The translations under genes and the position numbers were made by a program. Below, in pieces: positions 45,783 to 54,368 of a stretch of 64,000 nt of DNA. Numbering within the stretch: the first letter of the stretch is position 1; the number at the start of each line of letters is the position of its first letter. The notes beneath the pieces are model-generated. The model was not told where the DNA came from and did no database searches. It saw only the letters and a program-made list of their open reading frames with translations. The stretch covers positions 1 to 64,000 of the forward strand of contig NZ_JPMI01000423.1 in assembly GCF_000733295.1 (NCBI RefSeq). The letters are read 5' to 3'. This stretch comes from Archangium violaceum Cb vi76. GTDB taxonomy: Bacteria; Myxococcota; Myxococcia; Myxococcales; Myxococcaceae.

Positions 45783-47492
45783 TCAGGCGTGTGCTTGCCG
45801 GAAGCGGGCAATGGCCCGCTCGACCTCATCGGCGAAGTGGTGGAGCGTCTCGCCAATGTTCGTGGTCTCGCCCTCCTCGTCTTCCTGATGCCGCGCCTTC
45901 CGCTGCGCCGCCTTCTCCTTCATCTTCTCCCGCACCCTCTCCTTGAGGGGCCCGATGCTGAGGCTGCCCGGCGCCTGACTGGGTGGGTATTCGATGAGGC
46001 TCTCGGCGAAGCGCCGGACGACCATCTGCCCTGGCACGAAGAGGAACATCCGCTCCCCGTACCACGAGGTGTAGAGCCCCGAGTGCGTGGCGTATTCGAA
46101 CGGATCCGAGCGCAGGTTGATGATGTACGGCCAGGCGGGGTTGAAACGCTTGCCGCTGAACCACATGTCCGGCCCCTCTCCATCCTGGTAGGAGAAGATG
46201 AGCTTCCAGTCGTCGTAGCGGACGGCGGCGAGATCTCCACTGTCGAGCACGTAGATGTATTCATGGCGTCTGCCCGGCCCCTTGCCGGCGAGCAGCTCGC
46301 GCTGGTCGTACCCGTCCAGGTACACGCGGAACTTCTTCTGGCCCACCTGGAAACCCTTCTTGCACCGCTCGGCGAGGTCCTCGGGACCGCCCGCGGCCGC
46401 CACGAAGGTGGGCATCCAGTCCTCGTGCGCGAAGATGTCGTTGATGACGGTGCCCGGCTCGATGACGCCCGGCCAGCGAACCACACAGGGGACCCGGACG
46501 CCGCCCTCCCAGGTGGAGCCCTTCTCCCCCCGGAATGGCGCGTTGCCGCCATCGGGCCAGCCCATCTTCTCCACGCCATTGTCGGTGGAGAAGACGACGA
46601 GGGTGTTGTCCGCGATGCCCAGCTCCTCGAGCCTGGCGAGCAGCGCGCCCACGATATCGTCGAGCTGGGTCATGGCGTCGGCATAGAGGCCCTTGCCCGT
46701 CTTGCCCTTGTACTTGTCGCTGAGGTACGTCCACACGTGGGTGCGCGTGGTGTTGTGCCAGAGGAAGAAGGGCTTGCCCTCCTTGGCCGCCCGCTCGATG
46801 AAGCTCAGCGAGGAGGCCAGGAATTCGTCGTCCACGGTCTCCATGCGCTTCTTCGTGAGCGGCCCGGTGTCCTCGATGCGCTGTCTGCCCACGCGGCCCC
46901 AGCGGGGATCCTCGGTCGGGTCGTCCCGGTCCGTCGCCCAGCAGTGGAGCACCCCTCGCGGCCCGAACTTCTCCTTGAACGCCGGATCCTTCGGGTAGTC
47001 GGGGCACTCCGGCTCGTTCTCGGCGTTGAGGTGGTAGAGGTTGCCGTGGAACTCGTCGAAGCCGTGCACGGTGGGCAGGTAGGGATTGGAGTCACCCAGG
47101 TGGTTCTTGCCGAACTGGCCGCACACGTAGCCCAGCGGCTTGAGCATCTCGGCGATGGTGGGATCCGAGTCCTGCAGTCCGTATTTCGCGCCCGGCATGC
47201 CGATGGTGGTGAGCCCCGTGCGCAGCGGATTCATGCCGGTGATGAAGGCGGCCCGGCCCGCCGTGCAGCTCTGCTGCCCGTAGCAGTCGGTGAGCAGCGC
47301 CCCCTCCTTCGCGAGGCGGTCGATGTTCGGGGTGCGGTAGCCCATCATCCCCTGGTTGTAGGCGCTGACGTTCCAGAACCCGATGTCATCTCCCCAGATG
47401 ACGAGGATGTTGGGCTGCCTGCGCTCCGCCTTCTTGTCGTGGCCATTGCCTGACTTCGAGTGGCCATTGCCCGTCTTCTTGCTGTGCGGCAT
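45783..47492 (-). CDS. Type I sulfatase (arylsulfatase family), CTAGR core, second copy
   Basis: 569-residue sulfatase, closely related to the one at 33847-35322: metal site ILVIWGDDIGFWN, core CTAGRAAFITG with C76 and R80, QFGKNHLGD and STDNG. Like that copy, it has Ala at the second core position. It carries extra material: an N-terminal His/Lys/Gly-rich leader of about 25 residues and a Lys/Arg/Glu-rich C-terminal coiled region (KERVREKMKEKAAQRKARHQEDEE). No signal peptide is visible, although the leader could mask one. Upstream on the same strand lie a membrane protein and the third sulfatase. It depends on an FGE-type activator. Confidence 0.9.
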   Translation of the reverse strand: MPHSKKTGNGHSKSGNGHDKKAERRQPNILVIWGDDIGFWNVSAYNQGMMGYRTPNIDRLAKEGALLTDCYGQQSCTAGRAAFITGMNPLRTGLTTIGMPGAKYGLQDSDPTIAEMLKPLGYVCGQFGKNHLGDSNPYLPTVHGFDEFHGNLYHLNAENEPECPDYPKDPAFKEKFGPRGVLHCWATDRDDPTEDPRWGRVGRQRIEDTGPLTKKRMETVDDEFLASSLSFIERAAKEGKPFFLWHNTTRTHVWTYLSDKYKGKTGKGLYADAMTQLDDIVGALLARLEELGIADNTLVVFSTDNGVEKMGWPDGGNAPFRGEKGSTWEGGVRVPCVVRWPGVIEPGTVINDIFAHEDWMPTFVAAAGGPEDLAERCKKGFQVGQKKFRVYLDGYDQRELLAGKGPGRRHEYIYVLDSGDLAAVRYDDWKLIFSYQDGEGPDMWFSGKRFNPAWPYIINLRSDPFEYATHSGLYTSWYGERMFLFVPGQMVVRRFAESLIEYPPSQAPGSLSIGPLKERVREKMKEKAAQRKARHQEDEEGETTNIGETLHHFADEVERAIARFRQAHA

Positions 47493-47644
47493 GTGTCGAG
47501 TCCTCCCTCAGCCGATGCCCGCGGGTGTGTCCAACAGGACAATCCGTGTCCATCCGGGGTGCCGCCAGGCAACGAGGTGGCGGGCGGCGGCATGGCCCTA
47601 CTCGTGCCCTGTCCGACAGGGAGGGGCGTCCTGCCCGTCCATGC

Positions 47645-48298
47645 TCAGTGGAAGGGGAGGACGAGCAGCTGGCGCAGCCCCAACAGGCTCCCCAACACAC
47701 CGAAGACGAGCAGCACCGTGACGAGCCGCTGGTTGCGCAGCTTGGTGGAAAGTCCACCAAAGAAGAGGCCCAGGGCGAAGAAGACGGTGGCGAGGATGTA
47801 GTCGTCCGAGTGTTGGTTCGCGCGCTTCGCCTCCTCCGTATACCGCATGGCCGTCCGCTCCAGCTCGAGGCCTTCCTGGTGCTGGGCGTTGGTATAGGAC
47901 TTCAGCTCGAAGGGGGTGGGAGGTGCATCGGGATTCTCCAGCGGCTTCATCGCCAGCCACTCCTCCGCGAAGGGACGGAACTCCTTGCGCAGGAAGCGCT
48001 CGCCCACCAGCCGCGCCACCCGCTGCTCTCCCATCTGGGAGGAGAGCACGAGCTGGACGAAGGTGTTGGCGTCATAGGACATCTGGACGTTGGCGTTGCC
48101 GAAGGCGCGTACCGCCTCGACACGCGAGGCGGACGCGCTGGCGAAGTGCACCGCCTGCACTCCCCCCCAGCGAGAGGACTGCCAGGCACTGAAGGCCGAG
48201 CCCACGGCCGCCAAGGAGAGCAGGAGGGTGGCCAGCAACTGCTGCCAGTAGGCCGGCTCGCTGAATTCCCGCTCGTTCGTCTTCGTCATGGTTGTCAT
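47645..48298 (-). CDS. Membrane protein with three hydrophobic segments
   Basis: 217-residue protein. One segment lies near the N-terminus (LLATLLLSLAAVGSAFSAWQ); two lie at the C-terminus (YILATVFFALGLFFGGLS and LVTVLLVFGVLGSLLGL), with a soluble helical loop between them. No named family was recognised. It starts 62 bases after the sulfatase 3 stop and ends 152 bases before the sulfatase 2 start, all on the minus strand, so it may belong to a sulfatase operon. The start is uncertain: ATG 48298 is used, ATG 48289 is an alternative. Confidence 0.65.
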   Translation of the reverse strand: MTTMTKTNEREFSEPAYWQQLLATLLLSLAAVGSAFSAWQSSRWGGVQAVHFASASASRVEAVRAFGNANVQMSYDANTFVQLVLSSQMGEQRVARLVGERFLRKEFRPFAEEWLAMKPLENPDAPPTPFELKSYTNAQHQEGLELERTAMRYTEEAKRANQHSDDYILATVFFALGLFFGGLSTKLRNQRLVTVLLVFGVLGSLLGLRQLLVLPFH

Positions 48299-48360
48299 CC
48301 CGAGGCGGCCCTGCCTCCGGCCAGTTCCCAGCCTGCCCAGCCGGTGTCCGAGGCCCGGTG

Positions 48361-50757
48361 CTACTGCCGCGCCATCGCCAGCCTGAAGCGCTCCTCCGGC
48401 GAGACGAAGTGGTCGAAGTCCTCCTTGCCCTTGTCCAGCTGCACCCACTTCACCCGGCCGTTGAAGATGCTGTCCCCGTTGGTGAAGCCTTCCGCCACGA
48501 ACGAGCCCATCTCGCGGCCCACGTCCGCGGTCTCGTCGAGAGACATCGAGTTGGCCAGGGTCGCCTCCACCCGGCCCTCCCCCACCTTCTCGCCGTCGAC
48601 GTACAGGGTCACGTCGCCGCCCTTGCCCACGCCGCCCCCGTCGTACTTGAACTCCATGCGCACCTGGTGCGTGCCCTTGGGCAGCTCACGCCCGGACTCG
48701 ATGTAGAACCGGCGCAGCCCGCCGTAGTTGTAGCAGTAGAGGAGCCGGTTCTTGTACGCGTAGAGGCACCAGCCGCCGAACCTGCCTCCCTGGGTGATGA
48801 TGACCCCGTGCGCGCCGCCCTCCGGTATCTCCACCTCCGCCGTCACCGAGTGCGACTTGTTCTTGATGTTGAGGATCGAGTTCTCGCTGATCCGTCTCAT
48901 GCCGCCGGAGAGGAGCTGCGAGTCGCCGTGGATGAGCTCGGGCCGGCCAGCGAGCTCCGAGTTGAAGCGCTCGACGCTACGGACGTCCAGCGGCAGCACG
49001 TAGAACTTCGCGGCCTCGATGAGGAAGAGCTCCTGCAACTGCTTCAACCGCTCCGGCATCTCGGCGGCGAGATTCCTCGCCTGGCTCCAGTCCTTCGTCG
49101 TGTCGTACAGCTCCCAGACATCATCCTCGAGACGCACCTTCGACTCGGTCTCCCACGGCGTGCGGTGTTTGGTCACCGCCGTCCAGCCCTGGTGGTAGAT
49201 GCCGCGATTGCCGAACATCTCGAAGTACTGCGTTTCGTGCCGCTCCGGAGCCTCCGCGTCGTCGAAGCCGTAGAGCATGCTCGTTCCCTGCATCGGGGTC
49301 TGCTGCACGCCATGGACCATCACCGGCTGGGGAAGGTGCGCGGCCTCGAGGACGGTGGGCCCCACGTCGATGACATGGGAGAACTGCTCGCGGACCTCCC
49401 CCCTGGCCCGGATGCCATTGGGCCAATGGACGATGGTGCCATTGCGCGTACCGCCGAAGTGCGAGGCCACCTGCTTGGTCCACTGGTAGGGCGTATCCAT
49501 GGCATGCGCCCAGCCCACCGCGTAGTGGTTGTAGGCCTCCGGCGTGCCCATCTTGTCCTGGTTCTGGATGAGGTACTCGGGCGTCTCCACGCCGAAGATG
49601 TTGTTGAAGATGAACCCCTCGTTCAGCGTGCCGTTGAGGGTGCCCTCGGCGGAGGCGCCATTGTCCCCGATGATGTAATAGACGAGCGTGTCCTCCAGCG
49701 CGCCCATCTGCTCCAGCGCGTCGATGAGCAGCCCCACGTGGTGGTCCGCGTACTCGAGGAACCCGGCGTAGACCTCCATCTGCCGCGCGAGCACCGGCTT
49801 GAGCTTCTCCGGCATGTCCTCCCAGGCCGGTATCTCCTGGGGCCGTTGCGTGAGCTCGCAGTTCCTGGGAATGACGCCGAGCTTCTTCTGCCGGGCGAAG
49901 ATCTCCTCGCGCAGTTTGTCCCAGCCAGCATCGAAGCGGCCCTTGTACTTGTCCGCCCACTCGGTGGGCACATGGTGGGGCGCGTGCGTGGCACCCGGCG
50001 CGAAGTACATGAAGAACGGCTTGTCCGGCACGAGCGCCTTCTGCTGCCGCACCCACCCGATGGCGCGCTCCGTCATGTCCGCCATGAAGTGATAGCCCTC
50101 TTCCGGCGTGCGCTCCGGCTCGAGGGGCGTGGTGTTCTCATAGAGCGCCGGGTAGTACTGGTTCGTCTCCCCGCCGATGAAGCCGAAGAAGTACTCGAAG
50201 CCCGAGCCGGTGGGCCACCGGTCGAACGGCCCCACCGGGCTCGTCTCCCAGACCGGCACCTCGTGGCACTTGCCGAACTGCGCGGTGCTATAGCCGTTGA
50301 GCTTGAGGATCTCCGCCACCGGCGCGCAGTGGTTCGGCCGGACGCAGGTGTAGCCTGGCGAGGAGGTGGCGATCTCGGTGATGCCACCGAACCCCACCGC
50401 GTGATGGTTGCGGCCGGTGAGCAGCGCGGCGCGCGTGGGTGAGCAGAGCGCGGTGGTGTGGAAGCGGTTGTATTTGAGCCCCCCCTTCGCCAGGCGCTCC
50501 GCGGTGGGCGTATGGATGACGCCGCCAAAGGCGCTCGAGGCGCCGAAACCCACGTCGTCCAACAGGACGACCAGGACGTTGGGGGCGCCCCGCGGGGGCC
50601 GCAGTGGCTTGATGGGGGGGAACTTCGCGCTCGGATCGCTTGCACTGAAGGGCCGGACGCCCTGGTAGGGCTGATCCGGGATGGGAAGCACCTCTCGTTG
50701 GAGGGTGTCGGAAGTGGAAGAGGCGTTGCCTGCCTGCCGTCGACCCGTCTTTTTCAT
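48361..50757 (-). CDS. Type I arylsulfatase, CSPTR core, with C-terminal extension
   Basis: 798-residue sulfatase. VLVVLLDDVGFGASSAFGG starts the metal site, and CSPTRAALLTGRNH gives C105 for formylglycine and R109, the canonical aerobic FGE substrate form (same core as Pseudomonas arylsulfatase). QFGKCHEVP and IIGDNGAS follow. The last 200 residues form a beta-rich jelly-roll-like domain that may bind substrate. There is no signal peptide; the leader begins MKKTGRRQ. ATG 50757 is chosen because coding character begins there. The 120 bases before the gene recur at 27224-27340, and the 3' end recurs at 27183-27217. Confidence 0.92.
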   Translation of the reverse strand: MKKTGRRQAGNASSTSDTLQREVLPIPDQPYQGVRPFSASDPSAKFPPIKPLRPPRGAPNVLVVLLDDVGFGASSAFGGVIHTPTAERLAKGGLKYNRFHTTALCSPTRAALLTGRNHHAVGFGGITEIATSSPGYTCVRPNHCAPVAEILKLNGYSTAQFGKCHEVPVWETSPVGPFDRWPTGSGFEYFFGFIGGETNQYYPALYENTTPLEPERTPEEGYHFMADMTERAIGWVRQQKALVPDKPFFMYFAPGATHAPHHVPTEWADKYKGRFDAGWDKLREEIFARQKKLGVIPRNCELTQRPQEIPAWEDMPEKLKPVLARQMEVYAGFLEYADHHVGLLIDALEQMGALEDTLVYYIIGDNGASAEGTLNGTLNEGFIFNNIFGVETPEYLIQNQDKMGTPEAYNHYAVGWAHAMDTPYQWTKQVASHFGGTRNGTIVHWPNGIRARGEVREQFSHVIDVGPTVLEAAHLPQPVMVHGVQQTPMQGTSMLYGFDDAEAPERHETQYFEMFGNRGIYHQGWTAVTKHRTPWETESKVRLEDDVWELYDTTKDWSQARNLAAEMPERLKQLQELFLIEAAKFYVLPLDVRSVERFNSELAGRPELIHGDSQLLSGGMRRISENSILNIKNKSHSVTAEVEIPEGGAHGVIITQGGRFGGWCLYAYKNRLLYCYNYGGLRRFYIESGRELPKGTHQVRMEFKYDGGGVGKGGDVTLYVDGEKVGEGRVEATLANSMSLDETADVGREMGSFVAEGFTNGDSIFNGRVKWVQLDKGKEDFDHFVSPEERFRLAMARQ

Positions 50758-50791
50758 GGGTGTGCCAGCTCCGTGAAGTCCTGCTCGCACC

Positions 50792-50910
50792 AAGCTAGGA
50801 CTCCTCGTACTCCAGACCACCGTGCCCGGGGGGGACGCCTTCGCGCCGCTTTCAAGACGGATGAACCCGAGGGCATCCAGACCCATTGGGCACTGGAGGA
50901 TGGAGCCCTC
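50792..50910 (-). promoter_or_regulatory. Conserved element before the third sulfatase gene
   Basis: About 119 bases, ending 35 bases before the sulfatase ATG, are shared with 27224-27340 at roughly 70% by eye, with long identical blocks such as CACTGGAGGATGGAGC and CTCGTACT. Conservation of upstream DNA in two places with no shared coding part suggests a promoter or 5' leader with sequence-specific function, possibly a structured leader RNA. No riboswitch class was recognised. Confidence 0.45.
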
Positions 50911-51002
50911 GCGCCCGGGGGCACGCTGCTTGCCCGGGCGCACCGGCGCGAAGGCTCACGCCGCCCGCCGTCCCCGGGGTTCCGCCCGCGGCAACAGCAT
51001 GA

Positions 51003-51645
51003 GGGCGGCTCCAGGCCAAGGCAGACCTCCTCCCCCTGGATTGGCTCGGGGCCCGGCTGTCCCGGCACGCGGAGGTGAGCCTCCAGGAGGGCGCTGGCAC
51101 GCTGGAGGCGGACGTGCGCATCCAGCGGGGCCGTGTGGAGCCGGGCAGCCGTGTGGAGGCCCGGGGTGCCCCCCCTGACGCTGAGCCTCGGCCCGGCCCG
51201 GGCACACACCCCCTGGCATGCCCTCGGCGTGGTGGAGCCGGACGCCCAGGGCACGCCGCACGGCCGGCTCCAGCTCACCTTCGAGTCCGTGCGGGTGGAG
51301 GGCCCGGCGAAGCGGGTACTGGAGCTCCCCGAGGTGGTGCTCACCTTCCATGTGGAACCCCGTCTGGAGCCGCCGGCCCCCTCGGTCCAGAGCGAGCTGC
51401 ACGTGGCGCCCAGCAGGCCGGTGGACCTGCGGCTGCTCAACACCTGGACGGGAGAGACATTCCGCGTGGACTCCGGCAGCGCCACGCTGAAGGCCACGGG
51501 CCACCGTGACTCCGAGCACGCCAGCGGAGCGATGCACCTCACGCTGGACACCGACCTGCTCGAAGCCCGAGCGGCTCGCGGCACCACCCCCCTGACCGGG
51601 CCTCACATCGGCGTGGGGACGTACACGAGGTTGGGGCCGTTGTAG
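51003..51645 (+). pseudogene. Truncated, frameshifted gene fragment (AsmA-like repeat character)
   Basis: Reading frame opens after a stop at 51000-51002 with no start codon: LQAKADLLPLDWLGARLSRH, then EVSLQEGAGTLEADVRIQRG. At a run of seven C (51169-51175) the frame changes, and the protein continues as PPLTLSLGPARAHTPW, then RLQLTFESVRVEG, and so on, to the stop at 51645. Both parts have native codon use and beta-strand periodicity typical of AsmA-like or autotransporter-adjacent domains. The 5' end is cut off next to the sulfatase-associated element, so it may have been truncated by the arrival of that unit. Its 3' end overlaps a convergent gene by 43 bases. Confidence 0.6.
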
Positions 51646-51947
51646 GTCGGCCGGTAATAGGTGCTCCCGCACCTCTGATACATGACGCCCGCGCTGACGA
51701 CCTCGACACAGCCAGCGGGCAACGTGGACAACACCGCGGCCGTGCCCACCGCGGCCGCCGTTCCCACCACGGCGGCCGTCCCCACCGCCGCTGCCGTCGC
51801 CGCTCCCGCATAGGCCACGCGACGCGTGGTGCGGCGAGCCACTCCCGCATAGCTCATGGGGGTCGCGGGCCTGCCGATCACCGCCAGGGCATCGCCCGCG
51901 ACGAACACGAACATCAGAGAGAGGGCTGAGAGATGCCTGCGTTTCAT
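51603..51947 (-). CDS. Small secreted protein, partner of DUF2092
   Basis: 114-residue protein with Sec signal peptide (MKRRHLSALSLMFVFVAGDALA). The mature part has an Ala/Val/Gly repeat of about six residues (AAVGTA type) and ends in a Tyr/Cys/Pro-rich motif YQRCGSTYYRPTYNGPNL. Small proteins with this YxxCGxxYxPxY ending usually accompany DUF2092 genes. Start ATG 51947 overlaps the DUF2092 stop by four bases (ATGA), so translation is coupled. The function is unknown; an envelope role with the DUF2092 protein is inferred. Confidence 0.75.
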   Translation of the reverse strand: MKRRHLSALSLMFVFVAGDALAVIGRPATPMSYAGVARRTTRRVAYAGAATAAAVGTAAVVGTAAAVGTAAVLSTLPAGCVEVVSAGVMYQRCGSTYYRPTYNGPNLVYVPTPM

Positions 51948-52768
51948 TTCTTGTCTCCTTGCTTCCTCTGGGCAACCTCTTCCGCGAGGAAGTCGATACG
52001 TTTGGCATCGCTGGGCGGCGAGAAATGGAACACCTCGTCGCCGAGCCTGGGTGAGAAGTTCCACCGGGAGAACTCGGCCGTGAACTCGGGCGAGCCCTCG
52101 ATCTTCTTCGAGGTGATCACGAACTTGCACGGCACGGGCCTGGGCCCGTCGTCGATCCAGATCTGCCAGTCGGTCTCGTTTCCGCGGAACGCCAGGTGGT
52201 GGCAGGTAGCGCCGCGCACGAAGGCCGTCCCCAGGTAGGTCCCCGAAACGACATCCTCCATCAGGATGTCGTAGGGCTTGCTGTAGAGCAGATCCGCCGC
52301 GGGCGCCTCGATGCCCAGCCGCTCGCGTGCCGCGTCGATCGCCTCGTCGATGTTGGCCGGGGCGCGAGCGGTGGCGTAGTAGTGATTGTTCTCGCCGTAC
52401 AGGGTGAAGCTGCGTCCGTCGTAGTAGAACTCCATCTCCGCCTTCTCGCCGCGCCGGTCGCTCCTGAGCTTGTCGGGGCGCTTGAGCCGGACTTCACTCG
52501 AGTGGTTGAACTCCACCTTCTCTCCACTCTGGAGCACGACCTCCGTCGAGCCATCCACCTGGACGGTGAACTGCCGCTGGCCGCCGAGGAAGTCGCTCAT
52601 CTTCTCGAGCATCGAGCGGGCCTTGGGCGAGACACCGGACTTCTGGGCGCTGTCCGCCTCCTCGGGTGCTGCCAGGGCGGTCTGGCCAGCGAACGCGGCG
52701 AGCACCGCGATCGAACCGGCCCACCGCCTCAGGACCGTGGTGTTTCCAGTGAGCCGTCTCCGTTTCAT
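51944..52768 (-). CDS. DUF2092 exported protein
   Basis: 274-residue protein with a twin-basic N-terminus and signal peptide (AGSIAVLAAFAGQTALA). Family features are visible: ARSMLEKMSDFLGGQRQFTV, then LRSDRRGEKAEMEFYYDGRSFTLYG, and a C-terminal TDWQIWIDDGPRPVPCKFVITSKKIEG. DUF2092 resembles the LolA/LppX lipid-carrier fold and probably handles lipids in the periplasm. Start ATG 52768 follows GGGAGGATTCC. It is the first gene of a two-gene operon with the small secreted protein, and is divergent from the second FHA activator by 160 bases. Confidence 0.85.
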   Translation of the reverse strand: MKRRRLTGNTTVLRRWAGSIAVLAAFAGQTALAAPEEADSAQKSGVSPKARSMLEKMSDFLGGQRQFTVQVDGSTEVVLQSGEKVEFNHSSEVRLKRPDKLRSDRRGEKAEMEFYYDGRSFTLYGENNHYYATARAPANIDEAIDAARERLGIEAPAADLLYSKPYDILMEDVVSGTYLGTAFVRGATCHHLAFRGNETDWQIWIDDGPRPVPCKFVITSKKIEGSPEFTAEFSRWNFSPRLGDEVFHFSPPSDAKRIDFLAEEVAQRKQGDKK

Positions 52769-52928
52769 GGAATCCTCCCTCGTGTGTCCAGAATCTGATG
52801 AGCGGCTTTCCGCGAGGCAACCGCCGTCACCGCCCCTCTCCCGGCCAGACGAGACATCGGCGGAGCGGTTCTCCGCCCGACCCACGAGGGCCATGCCCTG
52901 GAGGGTGGGATAGACTGGCGCGGCCACC

Positions 52929-54263
52929 GTGTCCAAGACCGCCCTCGCCACCCAGAATGAGTCCTCGGGGAGCATCCCGCCCCGGCGCTGTCAGCTCGTC
53001 GTCATCGATGGGCCCGACGCGGGGCGCGCGGTGGCACTCGGAAGGTCTCCCGTCCGGGTGGGCACGCGCGAGGGCTGCGCGCTGCGGCTGAGCGACCCGC
53101 GCGTCTCGGGCGAGCACCTGGAGGTCCACGCGGAGGGAGGGGACTTCGTGGTGAGGGATCTCGGCAGCCGCAATGGCACGCTGTACGAGGGCTCGCGGAT
53201 TGGCGAGGCGCGGGTGCGCGTGGGCGCCACGCTCAAGGTGGGGCGGAGCTTCCTGCGCATCCAGGCCGAAAGCCAGCCGTGGGAGGTGGCCCCGAGCCAG
53301 GCGCGGCGCTTCGGGGAGCTGGTGGGTGAGAGCCTCGCCATGCGCGAGCTGTTCGCGGTGCTGGAGCACGTGGCGCCCTCGGACACCACGGTGCTCATCC
53401 AGGGAGAGACGGGGACGGGCAAGGAGGTGGTGGCGCACGCGCTCCACGAGGCGAGTGCCCGGCGCAAGGGGCCCTTGGTGGCGGTGGACTGCGGCGCGCT
53501 GCCGGAGGGGCTGGTGGAGAGCGAGCTCTTCGGACATGTGCGCGGAGCCTTCACGGGGGCGCTGGCGGCGCGCTCGGGCGCCTTCGTGCGGGCCCACGGG
53601 GGCACGCTCTTCCTCGACGAGCTGGCGGGCATTGCGCCCTCGGTGCAGGCGCGGCTGTTGCGCGTGCTGGAGGAGCGCCGGGTGCGCCCGGTGGGAGGAG
53701 ACGCCGAGCAGGCCGTGGACGTGCGGGTGGTGGCGGCCTCGCGGGTGGACCTGTCGCTGGCGGTGGCCGAGGGCACCTTCCGTCCGGACCTCTACTACCG
53801 GCTGGCGGTGGTGACGCTGCCCCTGCCGCCGTTGCGGCAGCGCCGGGAGGATCTGCCCCTGCTGGTGGCGGAGCTGCTGCGCCGCCGGGGCTTCGAGCCT
53901 GGAGCCATCCGAGGCCCCGGGCTGGAGCTGCTGTCGGGGCACGACTGGCCGGGCAACGTGCGCGAGTTGCGCAACGTGCTGGAGCGGGCGCTGGTGCTCT
54001 CGCGCGGGGCCCACGGCTTCGAGGAGTTGCGCCTGTCGCTCCAGCCGCAGGGGACGGGGCCCGAGGTGCCGTTGCGCACGGATCTGCCCTTCTCGGAGGC
54101 GAAGCAGGCGCTGGTGGAGGCCTTCGAGCGCCACTACCTGCGTGACGTGCTGGCGCGCGCGGGCGGAAACCTCTCGGAAGCGGCGCGGCAGGCGGGAGTG
54201 GATCGCAAACACTTGCGAGCGCTGGCCCGGCGCCATGGCCTGCTCCCCGAGGAGCCCGACTGA
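52929..54263 (+). CDS. FHA domain-containing sigma-54-dependent activator (second copy)
   Basis: 444-residue activator with the same architecture as the one at 132-1463: FHA (about 25-100, RNGTLYEG), AAA+ with Walker A GETGTGKE (159-166), GAFTGA loop, Walker B LFLDE, and C-terminal Fis-type helix-turn-helix (NLSEAARQAGVDRKHLRAL). Sequence differences are large outside motifs, so it is not a recent duplicate. The start is GTG 52929. Neither a TGAC-N4-GTCA site nor a clear -24/-12 promoter was found beside it. The adjacent PP2C phosphatase may counter the kinase that phosphorylates its FHA ligand, which is positional inference. Confidence 0.92.
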   Translation: MSKTALATQNESSGSIPPRRCQLVVIDGPDAGRAVALGRSPVRVGTREGCALRLSDPRVSGEHLEVHAEGGDFVVRDLGSRNGTLYEGSRIGEARVRVGATLKVGRSFLRIQAESQPWEVAPSQARRFGELVGESLAMRELFAVLEHVAPSDTTVLIQGETGTGKEVVAHALHEASARRKGPLVAVDCGALPEGLVESELFGHVRGAFTGALAARSGAFVRAHGGTLFLDELAGIAPSVQARLLRVLEERRVRPVGGDAEQAVDVRVVAASRVDLSLAVAEGTFRPDLYYRLAVVTLPLPPLRQRREDLPLLVAELLRRRGFEPGAIRGPGLELLSGHDWPGNVRELRNVLERALVLSRGAHGFEELRLSLQPQGTGPEVPLRTDLPFSEAKQALVEAFERHYLRDVLARAGGNLSEAARQAGVDRKHLRALARRHGLLPEEPD

Positions 54264-54303
54264 GCTCCTCGCCACGCCCCTTGCCCACCCCCCTCGAATA
54301 CAT

Positions 54304-54365
54304 CCCCTCTCCCCCCGGGAGAGGGACAGGGTGAGGGTATCGGGTCCCCTGGGTTGCTCCCGTGC
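54304..54365. repeat. Dispersed palindromic intergenic repeat, longest shared copy
   Basis: CCCTCTCCCCCC/GGGAGAGGGACAGGGTGAGGG followed by TATCGGGTCCCCTGGGTT. The second half matches the copy at 21505-21570, showing that the element extends past the palindrome. It lies between convergent activator and phosphatase genes. Confidence 0.65.
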
Positions 54366-54368
54366 CCC

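Noticed and set aside
51091-51106. TGGCAC followed by GGC with 10 bases between GG and GC, like a sigma-54 promoter
   Set aside because: The -12 part reads AGGC rather than TTGC, and it lies inside the broken gene fragment with no appropriately placed gene.
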